DNA of 64,000 nucleotides from 13-2-20CM-66-19 sp036273735 (GCA_036273735.1 DASUHA010000085.1:1-64000); one strand, 5' to 3'. Counted from the stretch's first letter, positions 16,522 through 30,215 are shown. Numbers and translations are program-made. Notes: a model not told the origin generated them from the letters alone.

Positions 16522-18317
16522 GACCGCGACGCTCCAGCGCAATACTCCTGCTGATTCTCGTGTGCGCGGGAATCGTTCAGGCACGCGCCGGCATCAGGGC
16601 TTCACTCGATGCCTCTCAGGTCGCCGCCGGTGACACAGTGCAATTGACTTTGGAGCGCGACGGACGGACGAGCGGTCAGCCTGACGTCACGCCGCTGGAG
16701 CACGACTTCGACATTCTCGGCACGAGCAGCAGCACCAGCATCGAGCTCCTCAACGGAGCTGCCTCGGAGAGAACCGAAGTCATCCTGACTCTGGCGCCGA
16801 AAGCCAGCGGACGGATGACGATCCCGCCTCTCGCGTGGGACGGCGAGCGGAGTCAGGCGCTGTCGCTGCTCGTAACGGGCCCCGGCGGAACGACACAGCC
16901 TGGCGATGCGGCATCAGCGAGTGCGCCGCCCAGTGTCTTCATCGAGACGAGCGTGTCGTCAGAGCAACCGTATGTGCAGGCCGCGGTGCAACTGACCGTA
17001 CGTCTGTTCACTGCAGCGCTCCTGTACCGAGCCGATCTCGAGCTGCCCGAGGACGGCGACGTCGTGGCCAAGCAGGTCGGCACCGACGAGAGCGGCCATA
17101 CGGAGCGCAACGGCCGCACGTACCAGGTAATCACCCGCCACTACGTCCTCTTCCCGCTACACAGCGGCAAGCTCACCCTGCAGGGACCGGTGCTCGATGC
17201 GGAGGTCGCCGCCAACCAGCCGCGTCGGCCTTTCGGCTCCGATCCATTTGGCGGCGGGTTCTTCGGCGGGCCGGCCTTCCGCACGATTCAACCCGTTCGC
17301 CTGCACGGCAAGCCGATCGTGCTGACGGTGCAAGCGCGTCCGGCAAGTGCCGTCGGCAGCTACTGGCTGCCGGCCCGCAATGTCACCCTGAGCGCCTCCT
17401 GGAATCCGGCGAAGCTCAGCGCCCGCGCGGGCGATCCCATCACCCTCGATGTGTCCTTGCAGGCCACAGGGCTGACCGCGGCGCAGCTTCCCGATCTGTC
17501 GTCACTGTTGGAAATCCCGCCCGGCCTCAAATCCTATCCGGATCAACCGAAGGTCAACGACTCGACGCAGGATGGGCTGCTCGTCGGAAGCCGCGATCAG
17601 ACCATCGCCCTGATGGCGGACGCGCCAGGGAGTTACACGATCCCGGCGCTCACGGTCAGCTGGTGGGACACGCAGACCAACCAGCCTCGGCTAACGACAG
17701 TCCCGGCGCGCACCTTGACCATTCTGCCCGCGCCCGGTGCCGCGACTGCAACCGCAGCGCCGCCGGCTCGTGCTGCGCGGCCGCTCTCGACACCCGCCGC
17801 ACAACAAGCACGGCCCACGCCTGCTGTTCAGAAACCGGCACCCGCGCGCTCACCGTCACAGTGGCAGTGGATCAGCATCGCCCTCGCGGCCGTATGGCTC
17901 ACGACGCTCGGTGCATGGCTCTGGTCACGACGATCACGACCGACGCGGACCCAAACGCCACCGCCGGCCCCCCCCGCTGCGGCCGGCTCATCCGCCCCAC
18001 ACCGAGCCCACCCTGAGCTTTCGCGGGAGCGCTCCGCCTTCCGCGCCGCCTGCGAAATCAACGACGCGCATGCAGCGAGAGCGCATCTCATGGCCTGGAC
18101 GACGGCGCATTGGGGCACGACCCCGACCGGCGTCAACGCCATAGCCGCACGGATTGGGGATACCACCGTTGCCGAGCTTCTCCGCGACCTCGATCGGGCC
18201 TGTTATGCGGGAGGCGCCTGGCAAGGTCACGCGCTCGGGGCGGCGCTCACCGAGCTGCCGACGTCTCAGGACAAGGCCGCGCGCGAGCGCAACCGGCTCG
18301 CACCGCTCTATCCTTAA
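16518..18317 (+). CDS. BatD family protein
   Basis: A 599-residue protein closing the Bat-type operon. A signal peptide (1-23) leads into a large beta-rich periplasmic region (~25-420) with the family pattern ASLDASQVAAGDTVQLTL and repeated Ig-like strands. A Pro/Ala linker (~420-455), one membrane helix (~457-475) and a cytoplasmic helical tail complete it. It overlaps the TPR gene by 4 bases. BatD is the usual last partner of MoxR/VWA modules; no enzymatic motif is seen. The next gene is convergent, 35 bases away. Confidence 0.9.
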   Translation: MRPRRSSAILLLILVCAGIVQARAGIRASLDASQVAAGDTVQLTLERDGRTSGQPDVTPLEHDFDILGTSSSTSIELLNGAASERTEVILTLAPKASGRMTIPPLAWDGERSQALSLLVTGPGGTTQPGDAASASAPPSVFIETSVSSEQPYVQAAVQLTVRLFTAALLYRADLELPEDGDVVAKQVGTDESGHTERNGRTYQVITRHYVLFPLHSGKLTLQGPVLDAEVAANQPRRPFGSDPFGGGFFGGPAFRTIQPVRLHGKPIVLTVQARPASAVGSYWLPARNVTLSASWNPAKLSARAGDPITLDVSLQATGLTAAQLPDLSSLLEIPPGLKSYPDQPKVNDSTQDGLLVGSRDQTIALMADAPGSYTIPALTVSWWDTQTNQPRLTTVPARTLTILPAPGAATATAAPPARAARPLSTPAAQQARPTPAVQKPAPARSPSQWQWISIALAAVWLTTLGAWLWSRRSRPTRTQTPPPAPPAAAGSSAPHRAHPELSRERSAFRAACEINDAHAARAHLMAWTTAHWGTTPTGVNAIAARIGDTTVAELLRDLDRACYAGGAWQGHALGAALTELPTSQDKAARERNRLAPLYP

Positions 18318-18352
18318 CCGGGTTTGGGCAACTTCAGGCGGCCTCGGCCGGC

Positions 18353-21991
<3,639 letters not shown>

Positions 21992-21993
21992 CG

Positions 21994-22695
21994 CTACATC
22001 GAGTGACTGGCGAACGACTCATCCTGGAGCCGGTCGAGGAACGACTGCAGCTCCGCGGCACGCTCGGTGCCCATCCGTTGTGCGGTCTTGGTGATGAGCT
22101 TGGGCGGGATGTCCTTGACGAACCCACGCAGCGACTTCAGGGCTGGCGCGAAGCTTGGCGCCTTGTCTCCGGTGAGGGCGATCAGGCGTGCGGCGCCGAG
22201 GTCCCCGAGGAAGTTGAGCGAGTCGGCATCGTGCAGCACGATGGCGTTGGGATCGCTGCCCGCATTGCTGTAGAACATGTGGCCGCGCTCGGCCGCCTGC
22301 ACGGCCGCAATCTTCTGCATGGGGAAGCCGGTCCCCCCGAGCACCGCCCGCGCCTGCCGCGCGGCGCACTCGCCATGCTCCATCTTGGGTCCCTTGCAGG
22401 GCATGAAGGCCGACATGTCATGGAGGAAGGCCGCGGCAAACAACACATCGGTATCGATGTGCAGGCCATCCCCCTCAGCCAGGCGTACCGCCAGCAGGTA
22501 GTCCCGCTCGGAATGCAGCCAGCCCCAGGCCGGATGCACGAACTTCGAATGAGCGAGCGCGTAGATTTTCACCTTCCAGGGCGCATCGAGCGGGATGCCT
22601 CCGGGGGTCGCGGCCGGCGCGCCGGCGGAAAATGCCGGCCCGATGAGGCTCAGCATGACCATCAGAAACGCTGCAGCAGCGACTCTCGTTTTCAT
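21994..22695 (-). CDS. Exported HD-domain phosphohydrolase-like protein
   Basis: A 233-residue protein with a signal peptide (1-~23, ending AFSAGA), so probably periplasmic, which is unusual for HD proteins. The HD-domain pattern is visible: His54 (FVHPAWG), His61 (HSERDY), the paired His92-Asp93 (FLHDMSAF), and a later HDADSLNFLGDLGA with the distal Asp. The substrate is unknown. It lies between the alpha/beta hydrolase (18 bases upstream) and the oxoprolinase (2 bases downstream), probably one transcript. Confidence 0.87.
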   Translation of the reverse strand: MKTRVAAAAFLMVMLSLIGPAFSAGAPAATPGGIPLDAPWKVKIYALAHSKFVHPAWGWLHSERDYLLAVRLAEGDGLHIDTDVLFAAAFLHDMSAFMPCKGPKMEHGECAARQARAVLGGTGFPMQKIAAVQAAERGHMFYSNAGSDPNAIVLHDADSLNFLGDLGAARLIALTGDKAPSFAPALKSLRGFVKDIPPKLITKTAQRMGTERAAELQSFLDRLQDESFASHSM

Positions 22696-22713
22696 GAGCG
22701 GCTCACTTTCGGT

Positions 22714-23604
22714 CTATGGAGGCAGCGATTGCAGCCAGCCGATGAGGGCCGCCTGCAATGCGATCCGATGATCGGAATAAACGTGGTCGGTATCGAGGTG
22801 CACGGCGGTGACCGGCGCATGACGGGCCTGCAACGCGCTCACTAACGCGTCATCTGACGGCGTGTACCTGTCATCGGCAGTGATGACGAGCAGAGGCACG
22901 TGATCGATCCGGCCATAGACCTGATCGAAGCGCCACTTTGCGGCATGCGCCTCGAGCTCATCGGCCATCTGCTCCGGTGTGACCTGCGCCAGGGACTCCG
23001 TCAGGCCCGACATCCGGCCGACCAGCTGCGCGTGCGGCATGCTGCCGGGGAAATCCTTGCTCATGTCGGCCGCAGAGATCAGCGCCATTCCGGCGAGGTG
23101 ATGATCGCGTGCCGCGGTCTCGACGGCGACCCAGCCGCCCATGCTGTGGCCCACGATCACGATGCGGTGGGTATCGATGCCGAGACTCTCGGCAACGGGT
23201 TTGCTGCGCAGGTAGGCCAACGCCGCCCCCGCATCCTCTGCACAGTGAGCAAAGCGGAAGGCACCGGGGCTACCCCATGAGCCCCGGAAAAAGAAGGTGA
23301 CGGCGTTCCATCCGGCCCGCCGGACCGCCTGCACGAGATCCAGGTTCTTCTCGTTGCCCGGGAGACCCACGAAGAAGAGGGCAGTGGGATGAGGGCCGGC
23401 GCCCTGAGCCAGATAAGCGACGCCGTTGACCCTGAGCCCGTGAGTGGGAATGTGCAGCACCTCCATGCGCGGGGGGTGCCGGGCATCGTGCGGCGGGTCG
23501 GTGTAAACGGCTGGCGGAATCGCGGAATTCGCCCATGCGCCGCCGGCCACCGCCGACATCCCGAGCAACACCAACGCGCAAGGTAATTTGAACCAGCGGA
23601 TCAT
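22714..23604 (-). CDS. Exported alpha/beta hydrolase
   Basis: A 296-residue alpha/beta-hydrolase with an N-terminal signal peptide (1-~26, GGAWANS). The catalytic triad is readable: Ser154 in GHSMGG, Asp244 or Asp245 in TADDRYTP, and His274 in DTDHVYSDH. The oxyanion region is FVGLPGNEK. ATG 23604 is chosen because GGGGAGGTGAGC precedes it and a signal peptide follows; the longer in-frame start at 23700 would run into the DUF885 gene. It is probably an esterase or peptidase of unknown substrate. Confidence 0.91.
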   Translation of the reverse strand: MIRWFKLPCALVLLGMSAVAGGAWANSAIPPAVYTDPPHDARHPPRMEVLHIPTHGLRVNGVAYLAQGAGPHPTALFFVGLPGNEKNLDLVQAVRRAGWNAVTFFFRGSWGSPGAFRFAHCAEDAGAALAYLRSKPVAESLGIDTHRIVIVGHSMGGWVAVETAARDHHLAGMALISAADMSKDFPGSMPHAQLVGRMSGLTESLAQVTPEQMADELEAHAAKWRFDQVYGRIDHVPLLVITADDRYTPSDDALVSALQARHAPVTAVHLDTDHVYSDHRIALQAALIGWLQSLPP

Positions 23605-23632
23605 GCTCACCTCCCCGCGCGCCGTTTTCAGT

Positions 23633-25462
23633 CTAACCGGTCGGCCGCCCCGCATCCTTGCCGTTGCGCTGATCCTGCATCCAGCGATCCACCACCTCAT
23701 CGAGCACCGTGAGCGGCATTGCGCCGTGCTGCAGAATCGCCGCGTGGAAGCCCTTGATGTCGAAGCGCGGCCCCAACTCGTCCCTGGCCTTCTGCCGCAG
23801 CCGTTGAATGTCGATCTCGCCGATCATGTAGGACAGTGCCTGACCGGGCCAGGCGATGTAGCGGTCGACCTCGGTGTCGATGTTCTGCTCGGCGAGGGCG
23901 CTATTGTCCTCGAAGTAGCGCACGGCCCGCGCGCGCGTCCAACCCTCGGAGTGCATGCCCGTATCCACGACCAACCGCACGGCGCGCCACATCTGGAAGT
24001 CGAGGTAGCCAAACTTCGCGTAGGGGTTGTCATAGAGCCCGAGGTCGTCGCAGAGTGTCTCGGTGTAGAGCGCCCAGCCCTCGCCGAAGGAGCTATAGTA
24101 GTCGAAGCGGCGGAACTCGGGCAGATTCGTCAGCTCCATCTCGATCGGGATCTGCAGCTGATGCCCGGGACGGGCCTCGTGGCAGGTGAGCACCTGGATC
24201 TCGTACTTCGGCCGGCTCTGCGGCTTGTAGAGATTGACAGCCATGTAGCCCGCGACGCTGCCGTCGCCCGCCGGAGGCACCGAGTAGGCGGGATAGGTGT
24301 CGGGGGCGAGCGCGGCGGGAATCGGGCGGATGCCATAGGGCACCCGCGGCAGGATCCGGACCGGAAACTCCTTCACGAGGAGCGGATCGACGCGCTTGGC
24401 GGCATTGCGGTAGGCCTCGATGAGATCCTGCGGGTCCTTGTAATAGAAGCGGGGATCGGTTTTCAGATAGTGCACGAAATCCTTGTAGCTGCCCTTGAAG
24501 CCGACCTGTTTGAAGATCTGCTCCATCTGCGCGTGAATCTCGGCGACCTTGCGCAGGCCCATGGCATGGATCTGCTCGGGCGTCAGGTTGGTCGTGGCGT
24601 ACTCCCGCACCTGGAAAGCGTAGTAAGCCTTGCCGTTGGGCAGCGCCTGCGCCGCGATGCTGCTGCGGCAATGCGGCAGATACTCGTGGTCGAAGTACTG
24701 CTGAAACTCCCGGTATGCCGGGGTGACCTCGTTGGCGATCGCCGTGCGGGCCTCGTCGCGCAGCTGTGCCTGCTCGGCCCGAGGAATGATGTCCGGCATG
24801 CTCTTGAAGGGCTCATAGAGCGGGCTCTGCGTCGGGTCAGCCACCACATAGGGGTCGATCTGGTGCGGCACGCGCTGCATCACCACCTTCGGCTCGGTCA
24901 TGCCATCGGCTACTCCCTGCTGGAGGAGGGCAATGGTCGCATCCATGTAGGGTTTGAAGGTTTGCAGGCGATGGACGAAGTTGTGGTAGTCCGCCGCGGT
25001 CTCGAAACGGAGCGTATGCGTGAGCGTCTGCAGCGTCTGGATGCCATCCAGCTCGTTGACGGGCATCAGGTATCCCTTCAGCCCGTAACCCTCCACCAGC
25101 ATGCCGTCACGATACTTGAAGAGGTCGTAGCTGATCCGATCCTCACCGGTGAGAGCGCCACGATCGATGGCCGCGAGCTTCTGCAGCGCGGCGATGTCTT
25201 CCTCGTGCTCGCGGGCGAGCGTCGCCAGACTCACGTCCGGCCAAAAGCCGTCGTATTGGTGAAAGCCGTCAGCGGACGCCTTGAGGGGATCTTCACGCAT
25301 CTCTCGTTGCCACTCCGTCTGCAGTAACTCGTGCAGAGCCGTGGCTGCGGGGTTCGCAGACGCCGCTGCGCACGGGGGCGCGGCGGCAGTTGCCGCAAGG
25401 CCCAGGGCACCGGAGAGGAAAAGAACAGCGAAGAGGGGACTGGATCGCGCGAGTCGAGCCAT
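23633..25462 (-). CDS. DUF885 family putative metallopeptidase
   Basis: A 609-residue exported protein with a signal peptide (1-~33). It belongs to DUF885, relatives of M3/M32-like zinc carboxypeptidases. The zinc motif appears as HEARPGH near residue 426 (the family's HExxPGH), with a downstream Glu in GEGWALYTETLCDDLG. The length matches family members of ~600 residues. The substrate is unknown, though extracytoplasmic peptide breakdown is likely. It sits just upstream of the alpha/beta hydrolase gene (28-base gap) and may lead that transcript. Confidence 0.9.
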   Translation of the reverse strand: MARLARSSPLFAVLFLSGALGLAATAAAPPCAAASANPAATALHELLQTEWQREMREDPLKASADGFHQYDGFWPDVSLATLAREHEEDIAALQKLAAIDRGALTGEDRISYDLFKYRDGMLVEGYGLKGYLMPVNELDGIQTLQTLTHTLRFETAADYHNFVHRLQTFKPYMDATIALLQQGVADGMTEPKVVMQRVPHQIDPYVVADPTQSPLYEPFKSMPDIIPRAEQAQLRDEARTAIANEVTPAYREFQQYFDHEYLPHCRSSIAAQALPNGKAYYAFQVREYATTNLTPEQIHAMGLRKVAEIHAQMEQIFKQVGFKGSYKDFVHYLKTDPRFYYKDPQDLIEAYRNAAKRVDPLLVKEFPVRILPRVPYGIRPIPAALAPDTYPAYSVPPAGDGSVAGYMAVNLYKPQSRPKYEIQVLTCHEARPGHQLQIPIEMELTNLPEFRRFDYYSSFGEGWALYTETLCDDLGLYDNPYAKFGYLDFQMWRAVRLVVDTGMHSEGWTRARAVRYFEDNSALAEQNIDTEVDRYIAWPGQALSYMIGEIDIQRLRQKARDELGPRFDIKGFHAAILQHGAMPLTVLDEVVDRWMQDQRNGKDAGRPTG

Positions 25463-25574
25463 GGCGCAGCTCCGTCGGTCTGCCGCAAATTACGACATGC
25501 AGACGGCAAAGCTACCATGAAGCAGCCGCGGCCGAGGCTTTCTCCGTCGCCTCGCCGTCTCGGTTGGCCGCGCG

Positions 25575-25832
25575 CTATGCCCGCGACTTTTCCGGCAGAG
25601 CGACACTCAGCTCGAGCACCTCGTGCCCCTCGTCCTGCCCGAGGTTGATTTGCACCGCCTCCGGATCGACGTTGACGTATTTGTGGATCACCTGCAGGAT
25701 CTCCCGCCTGAGCAGCGGCAGGTAGTCCGGCCCGCCGCGCGCGCTGCGCTCCTGCGCGACGATGATGCGCAGGCGTTCCTTGGCGACGCTGGCCGATGAG
25801 GGCGTGCGGCGAAAGAGAGCGAGCAGCCCCAC
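25575..25832 (-). CDS. minE: Cell division topological specificity factor MinE
   Basis: An 85-residue MinE, which stimulates MinD ATPase and drives pole-to-pole oscillation of the Min system. It begins VGLLALFRRTPSSASVAKERL, the usual amphipathic membrane-targeting start and MinD-contact helix. The C-terminal dimer domain has YLPLLRREILQVIHKYV. The start is GTG 25832, one base after the minD stop; longer in-frame starts lie inside minD. The order minC-minD-minE is canonical. Confidence 0.95.
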   Translation of the reverse strand: MGLLALFRRTPSSASVAKERLRIIVAQERSARGGPDYLPLLRREILQVIHKYVNVDPEAVQINLGQDEGHEVLELSVALPEKSRA

Positions 25833-25833
25833 G

Positions 25834-26646
25834 TCAACCCCCGAACATGCGGGCGAAGAAGCCTCTCTTCGGCTCCTCCAGGAAACGCAGCGGCAGCGTC
25901 TCGCCGAGGAGGCGCGCCACTGCATCGTCGTAGGCCAGCGAGGCGTCGCTCTCGTCGTTGAGAATCACCGGCACGCCGGCGTTGGATGCAGCAAGGACGT
26001 CGGGAGATTCCGGCACCACGCCGATCACGTCCAGCCCCAGGATTTCCTTCACGTCATCCACGCTCATCATCTCTCCGCTCGCCACCCGTCTGGGGTTATA
26101 TCGCGTCAGCAGGAGATGTTCCTTGACACCGCCGTTGCCCTTCTCCGCACGCTGCGTCTTGCTGGCGAGGAGACCCAGGATTCGATCGGAGTCACGGACC
26201 GAGGAGACCTCCGGGTTGACCACGACCACCGCGCGATCGGCGTAATACATGGCCAGGTGCGCGCCCTTCTCGATGCCGGCTGGAGAGTCGCAGAGGATGT
26301 AGTCGAACCCTTCCGCGATCAGCTCATCGAGTACGCGCCGCACGCCATCTGCCGTGAGCGCGTCCTTGTCGCGTGTCTGCGAAGCCGCGAGCACGTGCAG
26401 GTTCTCGAGGCGCTTGTCTCTGATGAGCGCCTGTTTCAGCGTGCAGTCGCCCTGGATGACGTTCACGAAGTCATAAACGACGCGGCGCTCACAACCCATG
26501 ATGAGGTCGAGATTACGCAAGCCGATGTCGAAGTCGATCACGACGACACGCTTGCCGCGCTTCGCGAGGCCGCATGCCACACTGGCCGAGGTGGTCGTCT
26601 TGCCGACGCCGCCCTTGCCTGAAGTCACCACGATGATCTCGGTCAA
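25834..26646 (-). CDS. minD: Septum site-determining ATPase MinD
   Basis: A 270-residue deviant-Walker ATPase that recruits MinC to the membrane and blocks polar Z rings. The Walker A is SGKGGVGKTTT near residue 10, switch I is DFDIGLRNLD, and the C-terminal amphipathic helix RFLEEPKRGFFARMFGG is the membrane anchor. The start is TTG 26646 with AGGAG about seven bases upstream. minE follows immediately, and minC lies 127 bases upstream on the same strand. Confidence 0.97.
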   Translation of the reverse strand: MTEIIVVTSGKGGVGKTTTSASVACGLAKRGKRVVVIDFDIGLRNLDLIMGCERRVVYDFVNVIQGDCTLKQALIRDKRLENLHVLAASQTRDKDALTADGVRRVLDELIAEGFDYILCDSPAGIEKGAHLAMYYADRAVVVVNPEVSSVRDSDRILGLLASKTQRAEKGNGGVKEHLLLTRYNPRRVASGEMMSVDDVKEILGLDVIGVVPESPDVLAASNAGVPVILNDESDASLAYDDAVARLLGETLPLRFLEEPKRGFFARMFGG

Positions 26647-26773
26647 ATCTCGCTCCTACGCGTAACGTGAACAGCAAGTCATTGAGCCGGCAAAGGCCGC
26701 CCTTTGCCGGCGGGATCGAGGCCAGTGACACGGCTGGCCGCGCAAAGCGGCAGGATGCCGACTTTGCGCCAAT

Positions 26774-27499
26774 TCAACAATCCAATGGAGCGACACGCAA
26801 ATCGTCGCCATCCAGCCACGCCTGCACCGGCTTGCCGGCGAGCTCCGGCGGCAACGTCTCGAACACACGGAATACTCCCGCCACGGATACCAGCTCGGCG
26901 TGAAATTCCTGACAGAACACGCGCGACCCGGCCTCGCCCCGCGCGCCGGCGACGGCGCGTCCGCGCAGCGCGCCGTAGATATGCACACACCCGTCCGCTA
27001 TCACCTCCGCGCCTGCTCCCACCGTCGAAGTGACCACGAGGTCGCGGCTGCGCGCATAGATACGCTGCCCCGAACGGATCGGCTGATGTTGCATCAGCGC
27101 CGGAATCCCCGGCTCGGCCCGCTCCGGCGGCTGCACGACCGGTATCGTCTGAGTCTGCGGCCGGAAGGGCGCCAGCACGGGCAGCTCGAGCGCCGCTGAC
27201 AAGGCTTCCACTGCGGCGGAGCTGCCAACGAGGCCCACCGGCAGCATGCCCGCGCGGCGCACCGCATCCATCACGCCACGCATCTCTTCCAGCTGCGGAT
27301 CTCTGCCGAGCAGCGTCAGGTCCAGGCAAATTCCGGTGCGCTGAAAGAAGAGCGGAGCGCTCGCCACACGGCCGGTCAGCTCGTCGAGAATTGCGCCCGG
27401 GTCGGTCGAGCGCAGACGCACCTGAATCAGGCCCACCTGTCCGAAACGAATATCGATGGCCGGCGCTGGTGCGGCGGCATCGGCTGGCTTCGTCATCAT
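26774..27499 (-). CDS. minC: Septum site-determining protein MinC
   Basis: A 241-residue inhibitor of FtsZ assembly. The N-terminal domain (~15-115) matches the MinC_N fold. After a Pro-rich linker (~115-135), the C-terminal beta-helix carries the family signature IRSGQRIYARSRDLVV and GAEVIADGCVHIYGALRGRA. It is the first gene of minCDE. Two adjacent ATG codons (27499, 27496) are possible starts. The 127-base minC-minD gap is larger than usual and might hold an internal promoter. Confidence 0.96.
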   Translation of the reverse strand: MMTKPADAAAPAPAIDIRFGQVGLIQVRLRSTDPGAILDELTGRVASAPLFFQRTGICLDLTLLGRDPQLEEMRGVMDAVRRAGMLPVGLVGSSAAVEALSAALELPVLAPFRPQTQTIPVVQPPERAEPGIPALMQHQPIRSGQRIYARSRDLVVTSTVGAGAEVIADGCVHIYGALRGRAVAGARGEAGSRVFCQEFHAELVSVAGVFRVFETLPPELAGKPVQAWLDGDDLRVAPLDC

Positions 27500-27626
27500 C
27501 TATTGATGCCATCCGTCAGAACGCGTTGCGAAATCTCTGCTGCGCCCGTAAACCGCAAAGCCTCCCCGAGGGATGCGCATGACGCGCGCCCGAGTGCAGT
27601 GCGGGATGGAGGCGCAGTGTACCGGC

Positions 27627-30215
27627 TTAATTTCGCCGCCGCACGCCTCTGACAGGCTCAGCCTCGAGCGGATTCTCCGGCCAGTAGTGCTTCGGATAGC
27701 GGCCGCGCAGGTCCTTGCGTACTTCGGCGTATGCGCCGCGCCAGAAGCTCTTGAGATCGCGCGTCACCTGCACCGGGCGCCGTGCGGGCGAGAGCAGCTT
27801 GAAAGTGATCGGCACTCGACCGCCGCCGATCCGCGGACTCGCCTCGAGGCCGAAGACCTCCTGCAGGCGTACCGAGACCGCAGGAGCGTTCTCATCGAGG
27901 TAATCGACGCGCACGTGCGAGCCGCTCGGCACGGTGAGCTGCGCCGGTGCGAGTCGGTCGAGCTCGCGGCGGTGATCCCAACTCAGCCGTGCGAGCAGCG
28001 CATCGAGAAGCGGGATGCGGGCGAGATGCTCGCGGCGTGTGACTCCTTCGAGCCAGGGCGTGAGCCACTCGCCGGCCGATGCTCGCAGAGCGTCATCGGA
28101 AAGGAGCGGCCAGCTGTCATAGGAACCGCCCAGGCGCCGCACGAACGCGACCCGTGCCTGCAGCTCGCGCGCCTCGCGCGTCCAGGGGAGCGACTCGATT
28201 CCGAGCTGGCGGATGCCTTCGAGCATGGCGGCGTGCGCCTCCTGCTGCGGCACCTGCGGCAGAGGGCTCTCCTCCAGCACCAGGCCATCGAGCCTGAGCA
28301 CTCGCCGTGCGAGCACGGCCTCTTCGCGTGCGCTCCACTCGACGGAGTCGGCTCGCTCCAGGCGAGACGCCATCAGCTCTTCGACCTCGCGGCGACCGAG
28401 AGGCGCTGCGAGGCGGATGCGCGCGTCCCGCTCGCGGTCATCGAGGTCCACGGCCACGATGAGCTCCTGGCGCGAGAGGCTCTGTGGCTCGGCGAAATGC
28501 GCGCCGCGGCCATTCGTCAGCGTGAAGCGCCCTTCCCCACCCGGCCGCTGTCGCCCGATCCGATCCGGGAACGCGAGCGCGAGAAGTCCACCGGCGGTGG
28601 CACCCGCCGCGCCCCGAGCGGCGGCGGAATCTGCCGTCTCGCCGAGCTGACGCAGGAGCTCCCGCGCGCCGCGGCGGACTCTCTGCAGGGCCGCGCGGTC
28701 GATTCCCCCGGACTCGCCATCGCCTCGGAGCGCCTCGATACGGCCACGGATGTCGGCATCCCGCGCGCCGCCGGTACCACGAAAGAGGTCCCGCTCCGAA
28801 AGGAGCGCGGCGATGTCCGCCGCGAGAGGCAAGCAGCCGATCTCGCGCGCACGCAGCAGCATGTGCGCCAGGCGAGGATGCGTGCCGAGACGCGCCATCT
28901 CACGGCCATGAGTGGTGATGCGGCCTTCGGCGGACAGGGCTCCGAGACGCGCCAACAGATCGCGCGCGCTCGCGAGCATCGCGGTGGGTGGCGGATCGAG
29001 CCACTTGAGCGCGGCCGCATCGCGGGCTCCCCAGCTGGCAAGCTCGAGGGCGAGCGGCGTCAGGTCCGCCTCGACGATCTCCGCCGGGCTGAATGGCGCG
29101 AGGCTGCGCTGCGCACCCTCGCTCCAGGCGCGGTAGCACACGCCCGGCTCCGTCCGTCCCGCTCTCCCCTGCCGCTGCTCCGCCGAGGCGCGGGAAATGC
29201 GCTCCGTCTCGAGCCGGCTCATGCCCGTTGCCGGATCGAAGCGCTGGCGGCGAGCGAGACCCGAGTCCACGACGACCCGTACCCCCGGAATGGTCAGACT
29301 CGTCTCCGCGATGTTGGTCGCGAGGACGACACGTCGCGACCCCGCGCGGGCGGGCATCAGCGCCGCCTCCTGGTCCTCGCTCGAAAGCTCCCCATAGAGC
29401 GGCAGGACCTGCAATCGGTCCGTGCTGGAGCCCGCCGGCAGCGCTCCCTCGAGCAGCGCGCGCACGCGGTGAATCTCCCGCGCTCCCGGAAGAAACACCA
29501 GCACATCTCCCTGCTCTTCCTCCAGCGCACGCCGGACGAGCCTCGCCGTGAGCGCATCGGGAGACTCCTGCGTCCCACGGATTGGCCCCATCTCGGGCAG
29601 TGGCGGCATCCCGTTGCCCGCAAACCGCGTCTCCACCGGGAAGCTTCTGCCGTGCGCCGCCACGAGGGGCGCATCGCCCAGCAATCGCGCCACCGCCGCG
29701 CCCTCGAGCGTAGCCGACATGACCAGGATTTTGAGATCCGGCGTCACACTCTCGCGTGCGTCGAGCGCGAGCGCCAGTCCGAGATCCGCCTGCAGGCTCC
29801 TCTCGTGATACTCATCGAAGAGCACCGCTGCGATTCCTTCGAGCGCGGGGTCAGTCTGCAACATCCGTGTCAGCACACCCTCCGTCACGACCTCTATGCG
29901 AGTATCGCGCGACACGCGCGTATCCAGACGCATCCGATACCCCACGGTGCGGCCGACCACCTCGTCCACCGTCTGCGCCATGCGCAGCGCCACCGCACGT
30001 GCCGCCAGCCGACGGGGCTCCAACATCAGGATTCGCTTGCCCGCCGCCCAGGGCTCATCGAGCAGCACCAGTGGTACCACGGTGCTCTTGCCTGCTCCGG
30101 GCGGTGCAGTCAGTACTGCGGAGGCGTGGCTCGCGAGCGCCCGCCGCAGTTCCGGCAGCGCTTCATCGATCGGTAATCCCGAATGCCGCAGGGAGCGCCG
30201 GATCACGAGCGCCAC
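27627..30215 (-). CDS. hrpB: ATP-dependent helicase HrpB
   Basis: An 862-residue DEAH/RHA-type helicase. Motif I is APPGAGKST (37-45), motif II is DEYH (134-137), motif III is SATLEG, and motifs V/VI read ATNIAETSLTIPGV and QRQGRAGR. The C-terminal HrpB-specific region ends in PKHYWPENP. The cellular role of HrpB is poorly defined; it is probably a nucleic-acid helicase in RNA metabolism. The start is GTG 30215, overlapping the DUF423 gene by 13 bases. Confidence 0.95.
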   Translation of the reverse strand: MALVIRRSLRHSGLPIDEALPELRRALASHASAVLTAPPGAGKSTVVPLVLLDEPWAAGKRILMLEPRRLAARAVALRMAQTVDEVVGRTVGYRMRLDTRVSRDTRIEVVTEGVLTRMLQTDPALEGIAAVLFDEYHERSLQADLGLALALDARESVTPDLKILVMSATLEGAAVARLLGDAPLVAAHGRSFPVETRFAGNGMPPLPEMGPIRGTQESPDALTARLVRRALEEEQGDVLVFLPGAREIHRVRALLEGALPAGSSTDRLQVLPLYGELSSEDQEAALMPARAGSRRVVLATNIAETSLTIPGVRVVVDSGLARRQRFDPATGMSRLETERISRASAEQRQGRAGRTEPGVCYRAWSEGAQRSLAPFSPAEIVEADLTPLALELASWGARDAAALKWLDPPPTAMLASARDLLARLGALSAEGRITTHGREMARLGTHPRLAHMLLRAREIGCLPLAADIAALLSERDLFRGTGGARDADIRGRIEALRGDGESGGIDRAALQRVRRGARELLRQLGETADSAAARGAAGATAGGLLALAFPDRIGRQRPGGEGRFTLTNGRGAHFAEPQSLSRQELIVAVDLDDRERDARIRLAAPLGRREVEELMASRLERADSVEWSAREEAVLARRVLRLDGLVLEESPLPQVPQQEAHAAMLEGIRQLGIESLPWTREARELQARVAFVRRLGGSYDSWPLLSDDALRASAGEWLTPWLEGVTRREHLARIPLLDALLARLSWDHRRELDRLAPAQLTVPSGSHVRVDYLDENAPAVSVRLQEVFGLEASPRIGGGRVPITFKLLSPARRPVQVTRDLKSFWRGAYAEVRKDLRGRYPKHYWPENPLEAEPVRGVRRRN

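Noticed and set aside
18318..18352. Bidirectional terminator between batD and the oxoprolinase gene
   Set aside because: GGCC-rich inverted segments exist but there is no clean stem followed by a T-run.
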